From contig JAUWYN010000010.1 of NCBI GenBank assembly GCA_030615805.1, positions 1-21,010 of the forward strand: a stretch of DNA of 21,010 nt, in the 5' to 3' direction. The translations under genes and the position numbers were made by a program. Under the pieces are notes generated by a model. The model did not search any database. It worked only from the letters and a program-made list of their open reading frames with translations, and was not told where the DNA came from. The DNA is from Hadesarchaea archaeon (lineage in GTDB: Archaea; Hadarchaeota; Hadarchaeia; Hadarchaeales; Hadarchaeaceae). Of this stretch, positions 1 to 6,989 are shown one piece after another (position 1 is the stretch's first letter; every line of letters begins with the position of its first letter).

Positions 1-340
1 CCTATCTATCGCCGTGGCGTCGGCCAGGTAGTTCTCGCGGACCAAGGTCTTGGTCGAGTTGTCGTAGGAGAAGACGGCTACGGTATCGGAATTTATACCA
101 ACGGCTGCTATCAGCTTCGGGTCGTGGGGGCTCCAGCTCACATCCGGCGGGGCGTCTATCGCCGTGGCGTCGGCCAGGTAGTTCTCGCGGACCAAGGTCT
201 TGGTCGAGTTGTCGTAGGAGAAGACGGCTATGGTATCGCTTTCAAATCCAACGGCTGCTATGAGCTTCGGGTCGTGGGGGCTCCAGCTCACGCCCATCGG
301 GTAGTATATTGCCGTGGTGTCGACTAGGTAGTTCTCTCTA
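1..340. repeat. Tandem 150-bp in-gene repeat
   Basis: The string gccgtggcgtcggccaggta occurs at 11 and again at 161. A diverged copy (gccgtggtgtcgactaggta) sits at 311. The period is exactly 150 bp, or 50 codons. The copies at 11 and 161 are almost identical at DNA level over their length, while the one nearest the signal peptide has diverged. This points to recent duplication or homogenisation. The array continues beyond the left edge. Confidence 0.9.
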
Positions 341-444
341 TGTAGACTCTTATTGCCTTCAGCAAAGCATGGGGGGGAATTGAAGGCCGTCAGGCTCAGG
401 ACGAGGGCAATCGCGAGAACCGAAATCGTGATTTTCTTCCTCAT
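1..444 (-). CDS. Secreted repeat protein, beta-propeller (WD40-like), partial
   Basis: The gene starts at ATG 444-442 behind a GGTGAGGGG ribosome-binding site and stays open to the left edge, so only the first 148 codons are present. Residues 1 to about 28 (MRKKITISVLAIALVLSLTA...) are a typical signal peptide, so the protein is exported. The rest is an exact 50-residue repeat carrying SWSPHDPKLIAAVG and then VFSYDNSTKTLVRENYL. The SWSPHD...LIAAVG...VFSYD pattern matches blades of WD40-type propellers. Three copies begin in the window and the last two are nearly identical. By inference it is a cell-surface or virion-surface binding protein. It lies downstream of the other surface genes and could share their transcript; the gap to the 35-residue gene is 20 bp. 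Total length and any C-terminal anchor are unknown. Confidence 0.8.
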   Translation of the reverse strand, partial: MRKKITISVLAIALVLSLTAFNSPPCFAEGNKSLHRENYLVDTTAIYYPMGVSWSPHDPKLIAAVGFESDTIAVFSYDNSTKTLVRENYLADATAIDAPPDVSWSPHDPKLIAAVGINSDTVAVFSYDNSTKTLVRENYLADATAIDR

Positions 445-464
445 CCCCTCACCCACCGCTTAAT

Positions 465-572
465 TCACTTCGACTTTCTTTTTGATTTAATAAAACTCCT
501 TAACGTATCGGACACAATCCAGGCGTAGCACAGGTAGAGGCCGAGAAAAGAGAGGATTAGAAGTTCGCTCAC
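465..572 (-). CDS. 35-residue membrane peptide
   Basis: A GTG start (572-570) overlaps the TGA of the upstream membrane gene as GTGA, so it is probably translated by coupling. The peptide is about 20 hydrophobic residues (LLILSFLGLYLCYAWIV) followed by a strongly basic tail (KSKRKSK). That predicts one membrane helix with a positive cytoplasmic end. A longer frame covers the same stop, but its N-terminal part is only the antisense-like shadow of the neighbouring gene. Function is unknown. It could be a small virion membrane protein or an accessory to the preceding three-helix protein. Confidence 0.6.
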   Translation of the reverse strand: MSELLILSFLGLYLCYAWIVSDTLRSFIKSKRKSK

Positions 573-985
573 AGCAACGCCCCCAGAAGCGCCCTCGGGA
601 ACTCGAAGCCCCAGGTGAAGATTGCCATCAAGATTATCGCAAAAATTATGCACATCAACTTCGCCCGCGTTTTGCTGACGATGCCCTTGCGCCTGACGAA
701 GTCCCTCACAATCCATGTTGCGCGGAAAAACAGTCTGAACATTAAGATGTAAACCACCACCACGGCCACAATCGTGAGCTTCGCCATCGCGCCGCTGAGA
801 TCCGCCAGCGCGTTCACCCCGATCCTGTCCCAATTATAAAATCCAGCGGCCCAGCTACCGATGAAATCAACTGCTCCTGTCACTGGATCCACCGTGCCAC
901 GAAACACATCGAGCGCCAACTCGCCACCCCCGCCCAACAGCGAGCCAGCTAGGAGCAATAGGGTCAGCCACATCCACCAGCTCAT
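569..985 (-). CDS. Membrane protein, about three helices, 138 aa
   Basis: I chose ATG 985-983 (MSWWMWLTLLLLAGS) because it lies one base after the TGA of the preceding secreted-protein gene. The longer frame would only re-read that gene's 3' end. Hydrophobic stretches are at about residues 3-18, 66-84 and 110-126. A basic loop (FVRRKGIVSKTRAK) sits between the second and third. The first helix could also be a signal peptide, with the Gly-rich segment after it outside the cell. The family is not recognised. Its position between a secreted anchored protein and a 35-residue membrane peptide suggests a membrane or envelope complex. Confidence 0.8.
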   Translation of the reverse strand: MSWWMWLTLLLLAGSLLGGGGELALDVFRGTVDPVTGAVDFIGSWAAGFYNWDRIGVNALADLSGAMAKLTIVAVVVVYILMFRLFFRATWIVRDFVRRKGIVSKTRAKLMCIIFAIILMAIFTWGFEFPRALLGALL

Positions 986-986
986 T

Positions 987-1820
987 TCATCGCCGCCGTT
1001 GCCATCCCTGACGGGCCAAGCCCACGGCAATCAGCCCGACACCGAGAACCTTCGTATAGTCGTACATTGTCCAGGGCCCTGGTGGAGGTGTTGGGTCCTC
1101 GTTCATTCCTGCGAGAATTGTCATTAGGCTGAATGTCTCGTTGTACGTCGAGTAGGCATAGCCGTTCATCGAATACGTCCCGTCGCGTGGTGCCTCCCAC
1201 GTTGCAATCCAATCCGAACCGCTTTGGGCTAAAGTGAGCTCGTCAGTTGCCGCACCAGATATGTAGACTTTCACAGAGATAATATAGATTTCACCAACCG
1301 TTGGAACAAATTTGAAAGTTAGACTTCTTGTCGTCAACCTTATCTCGCTTGTTGTTGTCAGAGACCCTATGTTGTTGATATAAAAGTCTCCGTCAATGTC
1401 AGCGCCCGCCACGCCATAACCAGTATGGGTTCCTTCCGGGCTGATAACGTGAAAGACGAACTTGTACATGCCGGTTGCACCCGCCGAAAACGTTGCCCTA
1501 AATTGCCCCTGTGTCGCGACAGTATCGCTCAGTGTCACATTTTCAGTCGAGTTATTTGGTCGGGTCACAATGCACCAAACAGCGCTTGCACTGTCACCTT
1601 GATCTATGTCAACAATCAGAGTGTTCATTCCCATATCCAATGTGTTTGGGTTATCTTCTGCGCCATATGGATAATGATAGTAAACACCCGGCGGTGTGGT
1701 GTCAATGTTCACAACTGCCGCAATTTCTGGGGTAAAACCTACGAGTAGCGTAGCAATTCCTGCCACCATAAGCACGACGCTTATTTTCGAGGAAACGCCC
1801 TTTTTCTTTTTCTTTGTCAT
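987..1820 (-). CDS. Surface protein with N- and C-terminal membrane anchors, 277 aa
   Basis: It starts at ATG 1820-1818 behind GGGAGGC. The N-terminus is lysine-rich (MTKKKKKG) and is followed by a helix at about 14-36. The middle is beta-rich, with many Thr/Ser/Gly and several N-x-S/T sites (NNST, NVT), as in extracellular glycosylated archaeal proteins. A Pro-rich spacer (DPTPPPGP) leads to a second hydrophobic helix (about 252-270) with a short basic end (QRRR). This is the layout of a membrane-anchored spike or S-layer-associated protein. No named family is recognised. The stop is one base from the next gene's start, so it belongs to the same operon. Confidence 0.85.
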   Translation of the reverse strand: MTKKKKKGVSSKISVVLMVAGIATLLVGFTPEIAAVVNIDTTPPGVYYHYPYGAEDNPNTLDMGMNTLIVDIDQGDSASAVWCIVTRPNNSTENVTLSDTVATQGQFRATFSAGATGMYKFVFHVISPEGTHTGYGVAGADIDGDFYINNIGSLTTTSEIRLTTRSLTFKFVPTVGEIYIISVKVYISGAATDELTLAQSGSDWIATWEAPRDGTYSMNGYAYSTYNETFSLMTILAGMNEDPTPPPGPWTMYDYTKVLGVGLIAVGLARQGWQRRR

Positions 1821-1860
1821 TTGTTTTTTGCCTCCCTGATTTTTCTCCCAACGAGCATGA

Positions 1861-3618
1861 TTATTTTCTACGCCTCCACAGCAAGATCCCGACGATCGCT
1901 ACCAGGGCTATGGCGATTCCTGCGATGATGAGTACCCAAGGGATGGGAGATTCTCCCCTCATGATTATCTCCCCGACATCTGTGACTTGGTCTGTGATTA
2001 TTGAGACAGACTGCGTATGACTCGCGTACCCCTCCTTGTCAACCCTGAGTGTGTAGCCCCCTTCCCGAATGTTTGACAAGATGAAACTGCCATCATTCGT
2101 GTAGCCCCAGCCCGCACCGCATGAAACAGTCGCCCCCCTGATTGGGACACCGTCTTCGTCCTTGACTATCCCGCGAACAGAGCCGACCCCGATATCGGGG
2201 CCATCGTTGCCAGACCATAACTTAAAGCTGACCGTTGCGGTGTCATCGAACCCGCTGTTTATCGCGATAATTTTGACTGTGCCAGATATGTTCTGGTCAT
2301 ACTCGCTTGGCGATGCCGTCACGTCCCAGCTCAATGTTTTGGTCTCACCCTCTGGGATGCTCACCCGCCCGGGCCCCTGGGTAATCGCGATCGTAGATGG
2401 GAGAGAAAGTTCGCCGATGAAGGTGTCTTCCGTTATGCCGACATTCTTCACTTGGACTTGAATCGTTCCATAACCACCAGCACTCCAGTCCGGTGCCACG
2501 ACACTCACTATATCTGGATCGCCGTAAGGGGGCTTGTAAATCCAAGAGTCAAATACCGAGGCATCGGCCTTAATTTGGACTACCGCCGTGACCGAGGCTC
2601 CTGGCAGATTCCATATGGCGGTGTAGTTCGTTGATGTCGACTTCCAGTTCCACGCGTTCATGTTGCCCGTCCAATCTTCCTCGTCCTTCGAGACCACCTC
2701 GCTGTACAACGTTTCTGGGTCTGACGGAAACGGAACAACATTGTTTGGAACACCCTGTCTGTCCCCAAAAAGCTCTGGGGCGTACACAGAATAATAGTTT
2801 GGGACACCGCCAAGTGATAGTCCATAGCAAACATTGCGCCAGTTGGAGGTTGGATCCCACCACCCATCGTCGAGATTGTACCACGAGCCCGAAATCTGCG
2901 TTTTTAAATCCGACAGTGGAGAAATCCTCACGCTCACTGTACCCCTATCCCTATCCCACATGCTGTTGTTCGGTGAGGTCTCATGCCACCAGAAGGCCCA
3001 CTTCGCTGGTGGAATAACTAGGCCGTTTATCAGCTGGCCGAACTGCCTCAATTGTATGTCGGGGGTCAACTGTATCGTCTGACCAGCATCCCATCCTTGC
3101 CTGATGCCTGCGACATAGACGGTAGGTAAAACGAGCGTTAGATCATCTTTCTTAACCTCCACCTCATAGGGGGCGTGCAACCCATCTACATGCCACATCG
3201 GATCGGCAAGCGAATAGAACGACCACACCCTGTCCATCCCCCCAATACCTTGGTCGAGATAGCAGAACGCCCACTTGCGGACTGGGCCGGAAACGTAGGG
3301 CGGACCCGCAGGTCTCAAGATAACTGAGACCGTGGACCCCATCCTAATTTCGGAGCCTGGGGGGATCCCATTTGCCGGGTCTTCGGGTATCGGAACGCTC
3401 TCGCCTTCGATTTTAAACTCTATTTCGTCCCGTTGGTCGACTGAGAGGTTTATGATCCAGTAGCCCCGCACACTCGTCCCATCCGGGGTCGACAGATCGT
3501 ATTCCGATAGTTCGTAGGAGCCGATTATCATAGCAGGCTGCAAAACTATGTAGCCCGAGAGCAACACGATGCCGATCAACGCTGAAGCCATGAGAACAGC
3601 GGTGTGTTTCCTTTTCAT
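1861..3618 (-). CDS. Large anchored surface protein with C-terminal carboxypeptidase-regulatory-like domain, 585 aa
   Basis: ATG 3618-3616 overlaps the upstream TGA as ATGA and follows GGCGGAG, so I prefer it over a start 15 codons earlier. Residues 1-30 form a signal or anchor helix after MKRKH. The ectodomain is rich in Trp, Gly and Pro. From about residue 375 there is an Ig/CARDB-like segment (QVQVKNVG...EGETKTLSWDV). From about 474 to 553 a carboxypeptidase-regulatory-like beta domain is visible (GIVKDEDGVPIRGATV, then GGYTLRVDKEGY). A helix at about 560-580 and RRRK close the protein. By inference it is exposed on the cell or virion surface and binds a receptor, glycan or another surface layer. 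It is the largest protein in the window and the best spike or adhesin candidate. Confidence 0.88.
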   Translation of the reverse strand: MKRKHTAVLMASALIGIVLLSGYIVLQPAMIIGSYELSEYDLSTPDGTSVRGYWIINLSVDQRDEIEFKIEGESVPIPEDPANGIPPGSEIRMGSTVSVILRPAGPPYVSGPVRKWAFCYLDQGIGGMDRVWSFYSLADPMWHVDGLHAPYEVEVKKDDLTLVLPTVYVAGIRQGWDAGQTIQLTPDIQLRQFGQLINGLVIPPAKWAFWWHETSPNNSMWDRDRGTVSVRISPLSDLKTQISGSWYNLDDGWWDPTSNWRNVCYGLSLGGVPNYYSVYAPELFGDRQGVPNNVVPFPSDPETLYSEVVSKDEEDWTGNMNAWNWKSTSTNYTAIWNLPGASVTAVVQIKADASVFDSWIYKPPYGDPDIVSVVAPDWSAGGYGTIQVQVKNVGITEDTFIGELSLPSTIAITQGPGRVSIPEGETKTLSWDVTASPSEYDQNISGTVKIIAINSGFDDTATVSFKLWSGNDGPDIGVGSVRGIVKDEDGVPIRGATVSCGAGWGYTNDGSFILSNIREGGYTLRVDKEGYASHTQSVSIITDQVTDVGEIIMRGESPIPWVLIIAGIAIALVAIVGILLWRRRK

Positions 3619-4076
3619 TCCCACAACTCCGCCTTGTGTATTTCTGCCACTACAACAATGCAATGAGTTATGGCAACTGGTCCAACGATTTTGTATCCGC
3701 TTATGTCATCGACGCTTGCTACACGGTCTATCCATCCTTTTATCACAACGACATCACCGTTTTCTAGGTCATAGATTGCCGTTGGCAGACCTAAATCAAG
3801 TCCATGACAGTAAACAGCCCCACCTTCGGTCTGAACAGCAAATGGTGTTAATTCGCTGATGACATGAGCGCCGCCTAAATCCTCAAGCTCAATCCAATAG
3901 AATGTTCCCTTAATCAGCACTTCATGTTCTAGGTGGTCTTCGTATTGAGAACACTCAGAAATCTTGTCATATCGGAACTCCTTGAAGTAGTAGAGAAGAC
4001 CCCCCACAACCACTAGAGCTATGACTGCGATAACAGCTACGGCACCTATTCCTTTTTTCTTAGTTTTCTTCTTCAT
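3615..4076 (-). CDS. Membrane-anchored extracytoplasmic protein, possible OB-fold, 153 aa
   Basis: It opens with a very basic stretch (MKKKTKKKG), a helix at about 10-30, then a soluble domain outside the membrane. The pattern HEVLIKGTFYWIE..., later LENGDVVVIKGWIDRV and GYKIVGPVAI resembles the strand spacing of small OB-fold domains. That is only a resemblance. The ectodomain has three Cys (at about residues 42, 90 and 138), so a disulphide is possible. The start overlaps the preceding stop as ATGA and its own stop overlaps the large surface protein's start the same way. The two may be made in fixed ratio and act together. Confidence 0.82.
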   Translation of the reverse strand: MKKKTKKKGIGAVAVIAVIALVVVGGLLYYFKEFRYDKISECSQYEDHLEHEVLIKGTFYWIELEDLGGAHVISELTPFAVQTEGGAVYCHGLDLGLPTAIYDLENGDVVVIKGWIDRVASVDDISGYKIVGPVAITHCIVVVAEIHKAELWE

Positions 4077-4270
4077 TTTTTAACCGCCTTGATTTTCCGA
4101 CCCGCGATGAGTCCATAAACGAGAACGATGGCACCAATGCCTGCAAAGGGTACCGTTAATATCGTGAACGGTCTGACTCTCGTGAACCAGAGGTCTATCT
4201 CAAACACATAGCTCACGTATGCCATCACGAGCATGATCACCCCGGCGAGCAGGAATAACGCACGAGCCAT
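4073..4270 (-). CDS. Two-helix membrane protein, 65 aa
   Basis: ATG 4270-4268 directly abuts the TAG of the protease-like gene, and the stop overlaps the next ATG as ATGA. Two hydrophobic helices (about 3-22 and 36-55) flank a short polar loop with DLWFTRVRPF, and the end is basic (GRKIKAVKK). This hairpin topology is common in small viral membrane proteins, including hydrophobic capsid proteins of spindle-shaped archaeal viruses. Nothing here proves such a role. No family is recognised. Confidence 0.8.
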   Translation of the reverse strand: MARALFLLAGVIMLVMAYVSYVFEIDLWFTRVRPFTILTVPFAGIGAIVLVYGLIAGRKIKAVKK

Positions 4271-4945
4271 CTAGGGCACCGCCGCCGTTGAAGCCGTCTG
4301 CGATAACAGGATAAGGGTAACATTGTAAATCATGTGAACCACGGCCGCAATTATGAGGGAGAATTTCACTTTCCCACCGAGTATGGCGGGGGTCATGGAG
4401 AGCGCCGCAATGACCACGAAAATAAGCCCGAGGAAGACGAGGGTCAATGGCACGAATCCCACGGCGGCAAAATGCAAAGCGCCCAGAATGCCGCTCCCAA
4501 TCAGGATCGCCACCCCCCAGTTCTTCGTTGCGGTGTACGAGAGTCTGATGAAAAGAAAATGTAAAATCCCTTCTCCGACCCCGATGAACATCAACTGGTA
4601 GACTGCGAGGCCCATCGTGGGCACCACCGAGGACAGGGCCGCAATCTGAAGGAGACTAGGGTTGACAATGATGAAGTTCACCAAAGCGAACATCACGACG
4701 GAGGAGATCACGACACCCGCGATCACGTACTTGCTGACTCTCGCGCACTCAAGCGTCAACTTGTCGAATGCGAGGATCATCGTAACAAGGCCGAAGGTAA
4801 TCAGGGTGAAGTAGAAAAGCTGCGTCAGGAATAGCTGAGGGTCTGCGCCATAGCTGGCGAGCATCGTGAAGATGTACAGGCAGATGACGACCATGACTCC
4901 GATGGCCTCCGCTCTCCCCAATCCGCCCTTCGCTTTTAGTGTCAT
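4271..4945 (-). CDS. CPBP-like (CAAX/Abi) intramembrane protease homologue, 224 aa
   Basis: This is a polytopic membrane protein with about seven hydrophobic segments. Three islands fit the CPBP glutamic intramembrane protease signature. They are GEGILHFLFIR at 124-134 (E125 and R134, but with EG in place of the usual EE pair), GALHFA at 155-160 (H158), and HMIYN at 204-208 (H204, N208). Known members cut within membranes, for example CAAX proteases and bacteriocin self-immunity proteins. Archaeal ones are mostly uncharacterised. Its place inside a surface-protein operon suggests processing or release of an anchored protein, or interference with host membrane proteins. The weak first motif means activity is uncertain. 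ATG overlaps the previous stop as ATGA behind GGAGGT. Confidence 0.6.
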   Translation of the reverse strand: MTLKAKGGLGRAEAIGVMVVICLYIFTMLASYGADPQLFLTQLFYFTLITFGLVTMILAFDKLTLECARVSKYVIAGVVISSVVMFALVNFIIVNPSLLQIAALSSVVPTMGLAVYQLMFIGVGEGILHFLFIRLSYTATKNWGVAILIGSGILGALHFAAVGFVPLTLVFLGLIFVVIAALSMTPAILGGKVKFSLIIAAVVHMIYNVTLILLSQTASTAAVP

Positions 4946-5637
4946 AACGGTACCTCCAACTCATCTAAAGACTCAATCACTACGAGTTCGCAGTCTTGAA
5001 AACCGTTCTCGTCCAAGAGTTTTCTCCTCTGATCGTAATATTGCTCACTCGTCAAACCCTTCTTGTCCCACGGATGATATTCTATAAAAAGTTTTTTTAC
5101 GGGGCGAAAGTCGATTTTCCCGCCGTTCACTCGGATGTGGCAGTTTATACCTTCGATGGGCGTTATGTTGAACTTCTCGCAGAGGATAATCATCGCTTGC
5201 CTCTCCTCGTTAGAATCGAACGGGACATTGTTGATGTAGTACGGACGATTTCGGCGTAGAGATGTGAGTGTTATCAATGCCCCCTTTCTGCGCATCTCTC
5301 GCGCTTTTTTGGGGTATTTTCTAGCGAAAACTTTCCCGGCTTCACTTATTTTTCTTTTGGACTCTAAGGAGTGGTGTTTCCCTTTAAAGGGGTTTGGCTT
5401 ACCTTTCTTAGCTTCGCTCATTTTCTCTTTTGCTTCTTCAGAATGATGCCTGCCTCTCCCCGCCAAACCGATTTTTTTCTTAGTTTCCTCCGAATGTTTG
5501 TGTCCCCGAAAATTGTGCCCCAAAACAAATTTGTTCTGATTAATGGCCTCTCGCCCACAACCGCACTCGCAATATTTTACGGGGCCCCCAGCTACCGCTA
5601 ACCCGCTTCCTAGCTTCTCGTGTTCATTCCAACCCAT
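4942..5637 (-). CDS. NUMOD3 DNA-binding / PD-(D/E)XK-like homing endonuclease, 231 aa
   Basis: I chose ATG 5637-5635 behind GGGAGAG, because an upstream GTG lies inside a stable hairpin. Domains in order: a Cys cluster CECGCG (23-28); three NUMOD3-type units with HSEETKKKI, HSEEAKEKM and HSLESKRKI (about 46-100), which bind DNA in homing enzymes; then a nuclease-like core. In the core E144/E145, D176 (KIDFRP) and E186-H188-D191 (FIEYHPWD) resemble the E-D-x-H-D arrangement of Vsr-like / EDxHD homing nucleases such as I-Bth0305I. It sits between two surface-protein genes and is coupled to the protease-like gene by ATGA. By inference it is a free-standing homing endonuclease that spreads at this site. 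Confidence 0.78.
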   Translation of the reverse strand: MGWNEHEKLGSGLAVAGGPVKYCECGCGREAINQNKFVLGHNFRGHKHSEETKKKIGLAGRGRHHSEEAKEKMSEAKKGKPNPFKGKHHSLESKRKISEAGKVFARKYPKKAREMRRKGALITLTSLRRNRPYYINNVPFDSNEERQAMIILCEKFNITPIEGINCHIRVNGGKIDFRPVKKLFIEYHPWDKKGLTSEQYYDQRRKLLDENGFQDCELVVIESLDELEVPL

Positions 5638-5661
5638 TCTTATCTCTCCCGTAATCGTGAT

Positions 5662-5698
5662 GGGCACCCCGATTTGTTTATCGGGGGGAGAGGTGCCC
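5662..5698 (-). other. GC-rich hairpin upstream of the NUMOD3 gene
   Basis: An inner stem of ccccgat (5667-5673) and atcgggg (5680-5686) closes a 6-nt loop. An outer stem pairs gggca (5662-5666) with tgccc (5694-5698) across a 7-nt bulge. An alternative pairing of ggcacc with ggtgcc competes with the inner stem. It ends about 25 bases before ATG 5637. It could be a terminator for the preceding gene without a strong U tract, a translational control element, or the homing target scar. Confidence 0.55.
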
Positions 5699-5753
5699 GC
5701 TTAGCGCCCTCCAGCGCCGCATCTCGAAGTCGCTTGTTTCACTATCGTCCCGC

Positions 5754-6557
5754 CTAAGCTACAGTCCACGTGATAGTCTTGCTCGCCGAAGTTTTTGGGC
5801 TGTCCCCGTTGAGGTCCTGTATGCTCGCCGTGAAGACCAAGGTATTCCCTGTTGCGTCACCAGATGCATCGTCTATGTCGAGCGTTATCCGATATGTTAT
5901 GGTTGTCGTAGCTTGACCTTCGACATCACCGACTGTGTACCCGCTGATTATCCACTTCTCCGCTGTAACGTCGTCCTCCTCAAAGCTGTGCGAGGTGCAT
6001 TCAAGATCATCGTAAGCAATGTTTTCATGTGCACCCACTACGGTAATGAGTTTCACTCTGACATCCGTAAGTACAGTGTCCTTAGCTGAGTTGTTTAGGT
6101 AGAGCCTCAGAATCACTATTTGGTCATTATCTTCAGTTATGTTTGCAGAAGCAGCTGTTTCTGCCCAGCTGAAAGTCCCGATGTTGTCCAGCGTGAAGTT
6201 CTTGCTCACGGTCTTCTCGGTGCTCTGTATCAGAGTGCTGGTCGTGTAATCGTAGATTCCAGCCAACTCCGTCTCGACCGTGTAGGTTCCCCTTGGGACT
6301 GACGTGAACTCGGCCGATCCGCCGGTGGCTGTTTTCTTGACCGTGTAACCAGGTCCCTTGAGAGTCACGACTGGGTTGAGAATCGCCCCCGATCGCTCAT
6401 CGCTGAAGGTCAGAGTAACTGTGTCATATGAGTCCAGATATGGCACCACTGCCGCTGGTCTCCACTCGTGCTCCGTCGCCCAAAGTGCTATTGCTGCGAT
6501 TGCAATTATGGCAACAATTCCAATGGCCATGTTCGTTGATATTTTACCTTTTGCCAT
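5754..6557 (-). CDS. Secreted/anchored beta-rich surface protein, 267 aa
   Basis: ATG 6557-6555 follows GGTAAG. An N-terminal helix at about 9-27 after MAKGKISTN is a signal anchor of the type seen in archaeal pilin-like or secreted proteins. From about residue 46 there is a carboxypeptidase-regulatory or SpaA-like module (LTFSDERSGAILNPVVTL, then FTSVPRGTYTVETEL). The second half is a Thr/Asp-rich beta sandwich with no C-terminal helix, so the protein is held by its N-terminus or released. N-x-S/T sites are frequent. The acidic, Thr-rich ectodomain resembles the other large surface proteins here and suggests one structural complex. Its family is not named. Confidence 0.82.
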   Translation of the reverse strand: MAKGKISTNMAIGIVAIIAIAAIALWATEHEWRPAAVVPYLDSYDTVTLTFSDERSGAILNPVVTLKGPGYTVKKTATGGSAEFTSVPRGTYTVETELAGIYDYTTSTLIQSTEKTVSKNFTLDNIGTFSWAETAASANITEDNDQIVILRLYLNNSAKDTVLTDVRVKLITVVGAHENIAYDDLECTSHSFEEDDVTAEKWIISGYTVGDVEGQATTTITYRITLDIDDASGDATGNTLVFTASIQDLNGDSPKTSASKTITWTVA

Positions 6558-6601
6558 CGCTTACCAACTCCTTATTTTGTCTCTCAAAGAGCGTGAATCC
6601 A

Positions 6602-6922
6602 TTATTTTGCCTTCCTGAACCCGGTTAGGTTCATGTACTGGCTTGTGCGAGCTATGAACTCGCCAATTTCCGTGTCCTTTATCCCCCTGTACCCCACCCG
6701 ATTTCCCGAAAAAGGTTCCCTAGTCGTAAAGGTGAGACTTCCGTTTACATTCCTGATTGAGCCTTTCTCCCTCTTGACCCTCAGCTTTTTCTCGTCTCCA
6801 TGATACGTGTTCTCCAGCCAGAGATAATACTCAACCAGCGATTTGAAATATTCCCGGTCATCGATGCTCCAATCTGGGCCATCGACATCAGGAAATTCGT
6901 AGCCATCCGCTATTGTCGTCAC
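6602..6922 (-). CDS. Hypothetical soluble protein, 106 aa
   Basis: I prefer GTG 6922-6920, seven bases after GAGGGG. A TTG two codons earlier is the alternative. The sequence is hydrophilic, with an acidic N-terminal half (DGPDWSIDDREYFKSLVEYY) that should form helices and a basic beta-like second half. It has no signal peptide, membrane helix or metal motif. It lies between two secreted-protein genes, so it may be a cytoplasmic assembly factor, but that rests on position only. Confidence 0.65.
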   Translation of the reverse strand: MTTIADGYEFPDVDGPDWSIDDREYFKSLVEYYLWLENTYHGDEKKLRVKREKGSIRNVNGSLTFTTREPFSGNRVGYRGIKDTEIGEFIARTSQYMNLTGFRKAK

Positions 6923-6989
6923 TTTCAATCCCCTCTTACTTCGAAGGACGTGCAGTGGAACTCCGGCATCCTAAACCCGAAAATATCCT

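Noticed and set aside
465..833. A 122-codon minus-strand frame
   Set aside because: Its first 85 residues are Gly/Arg/Asp-rich shadow sequence of the membrane gene at 569-985. Only the last 35 codons, after the GTGA junction, look real.
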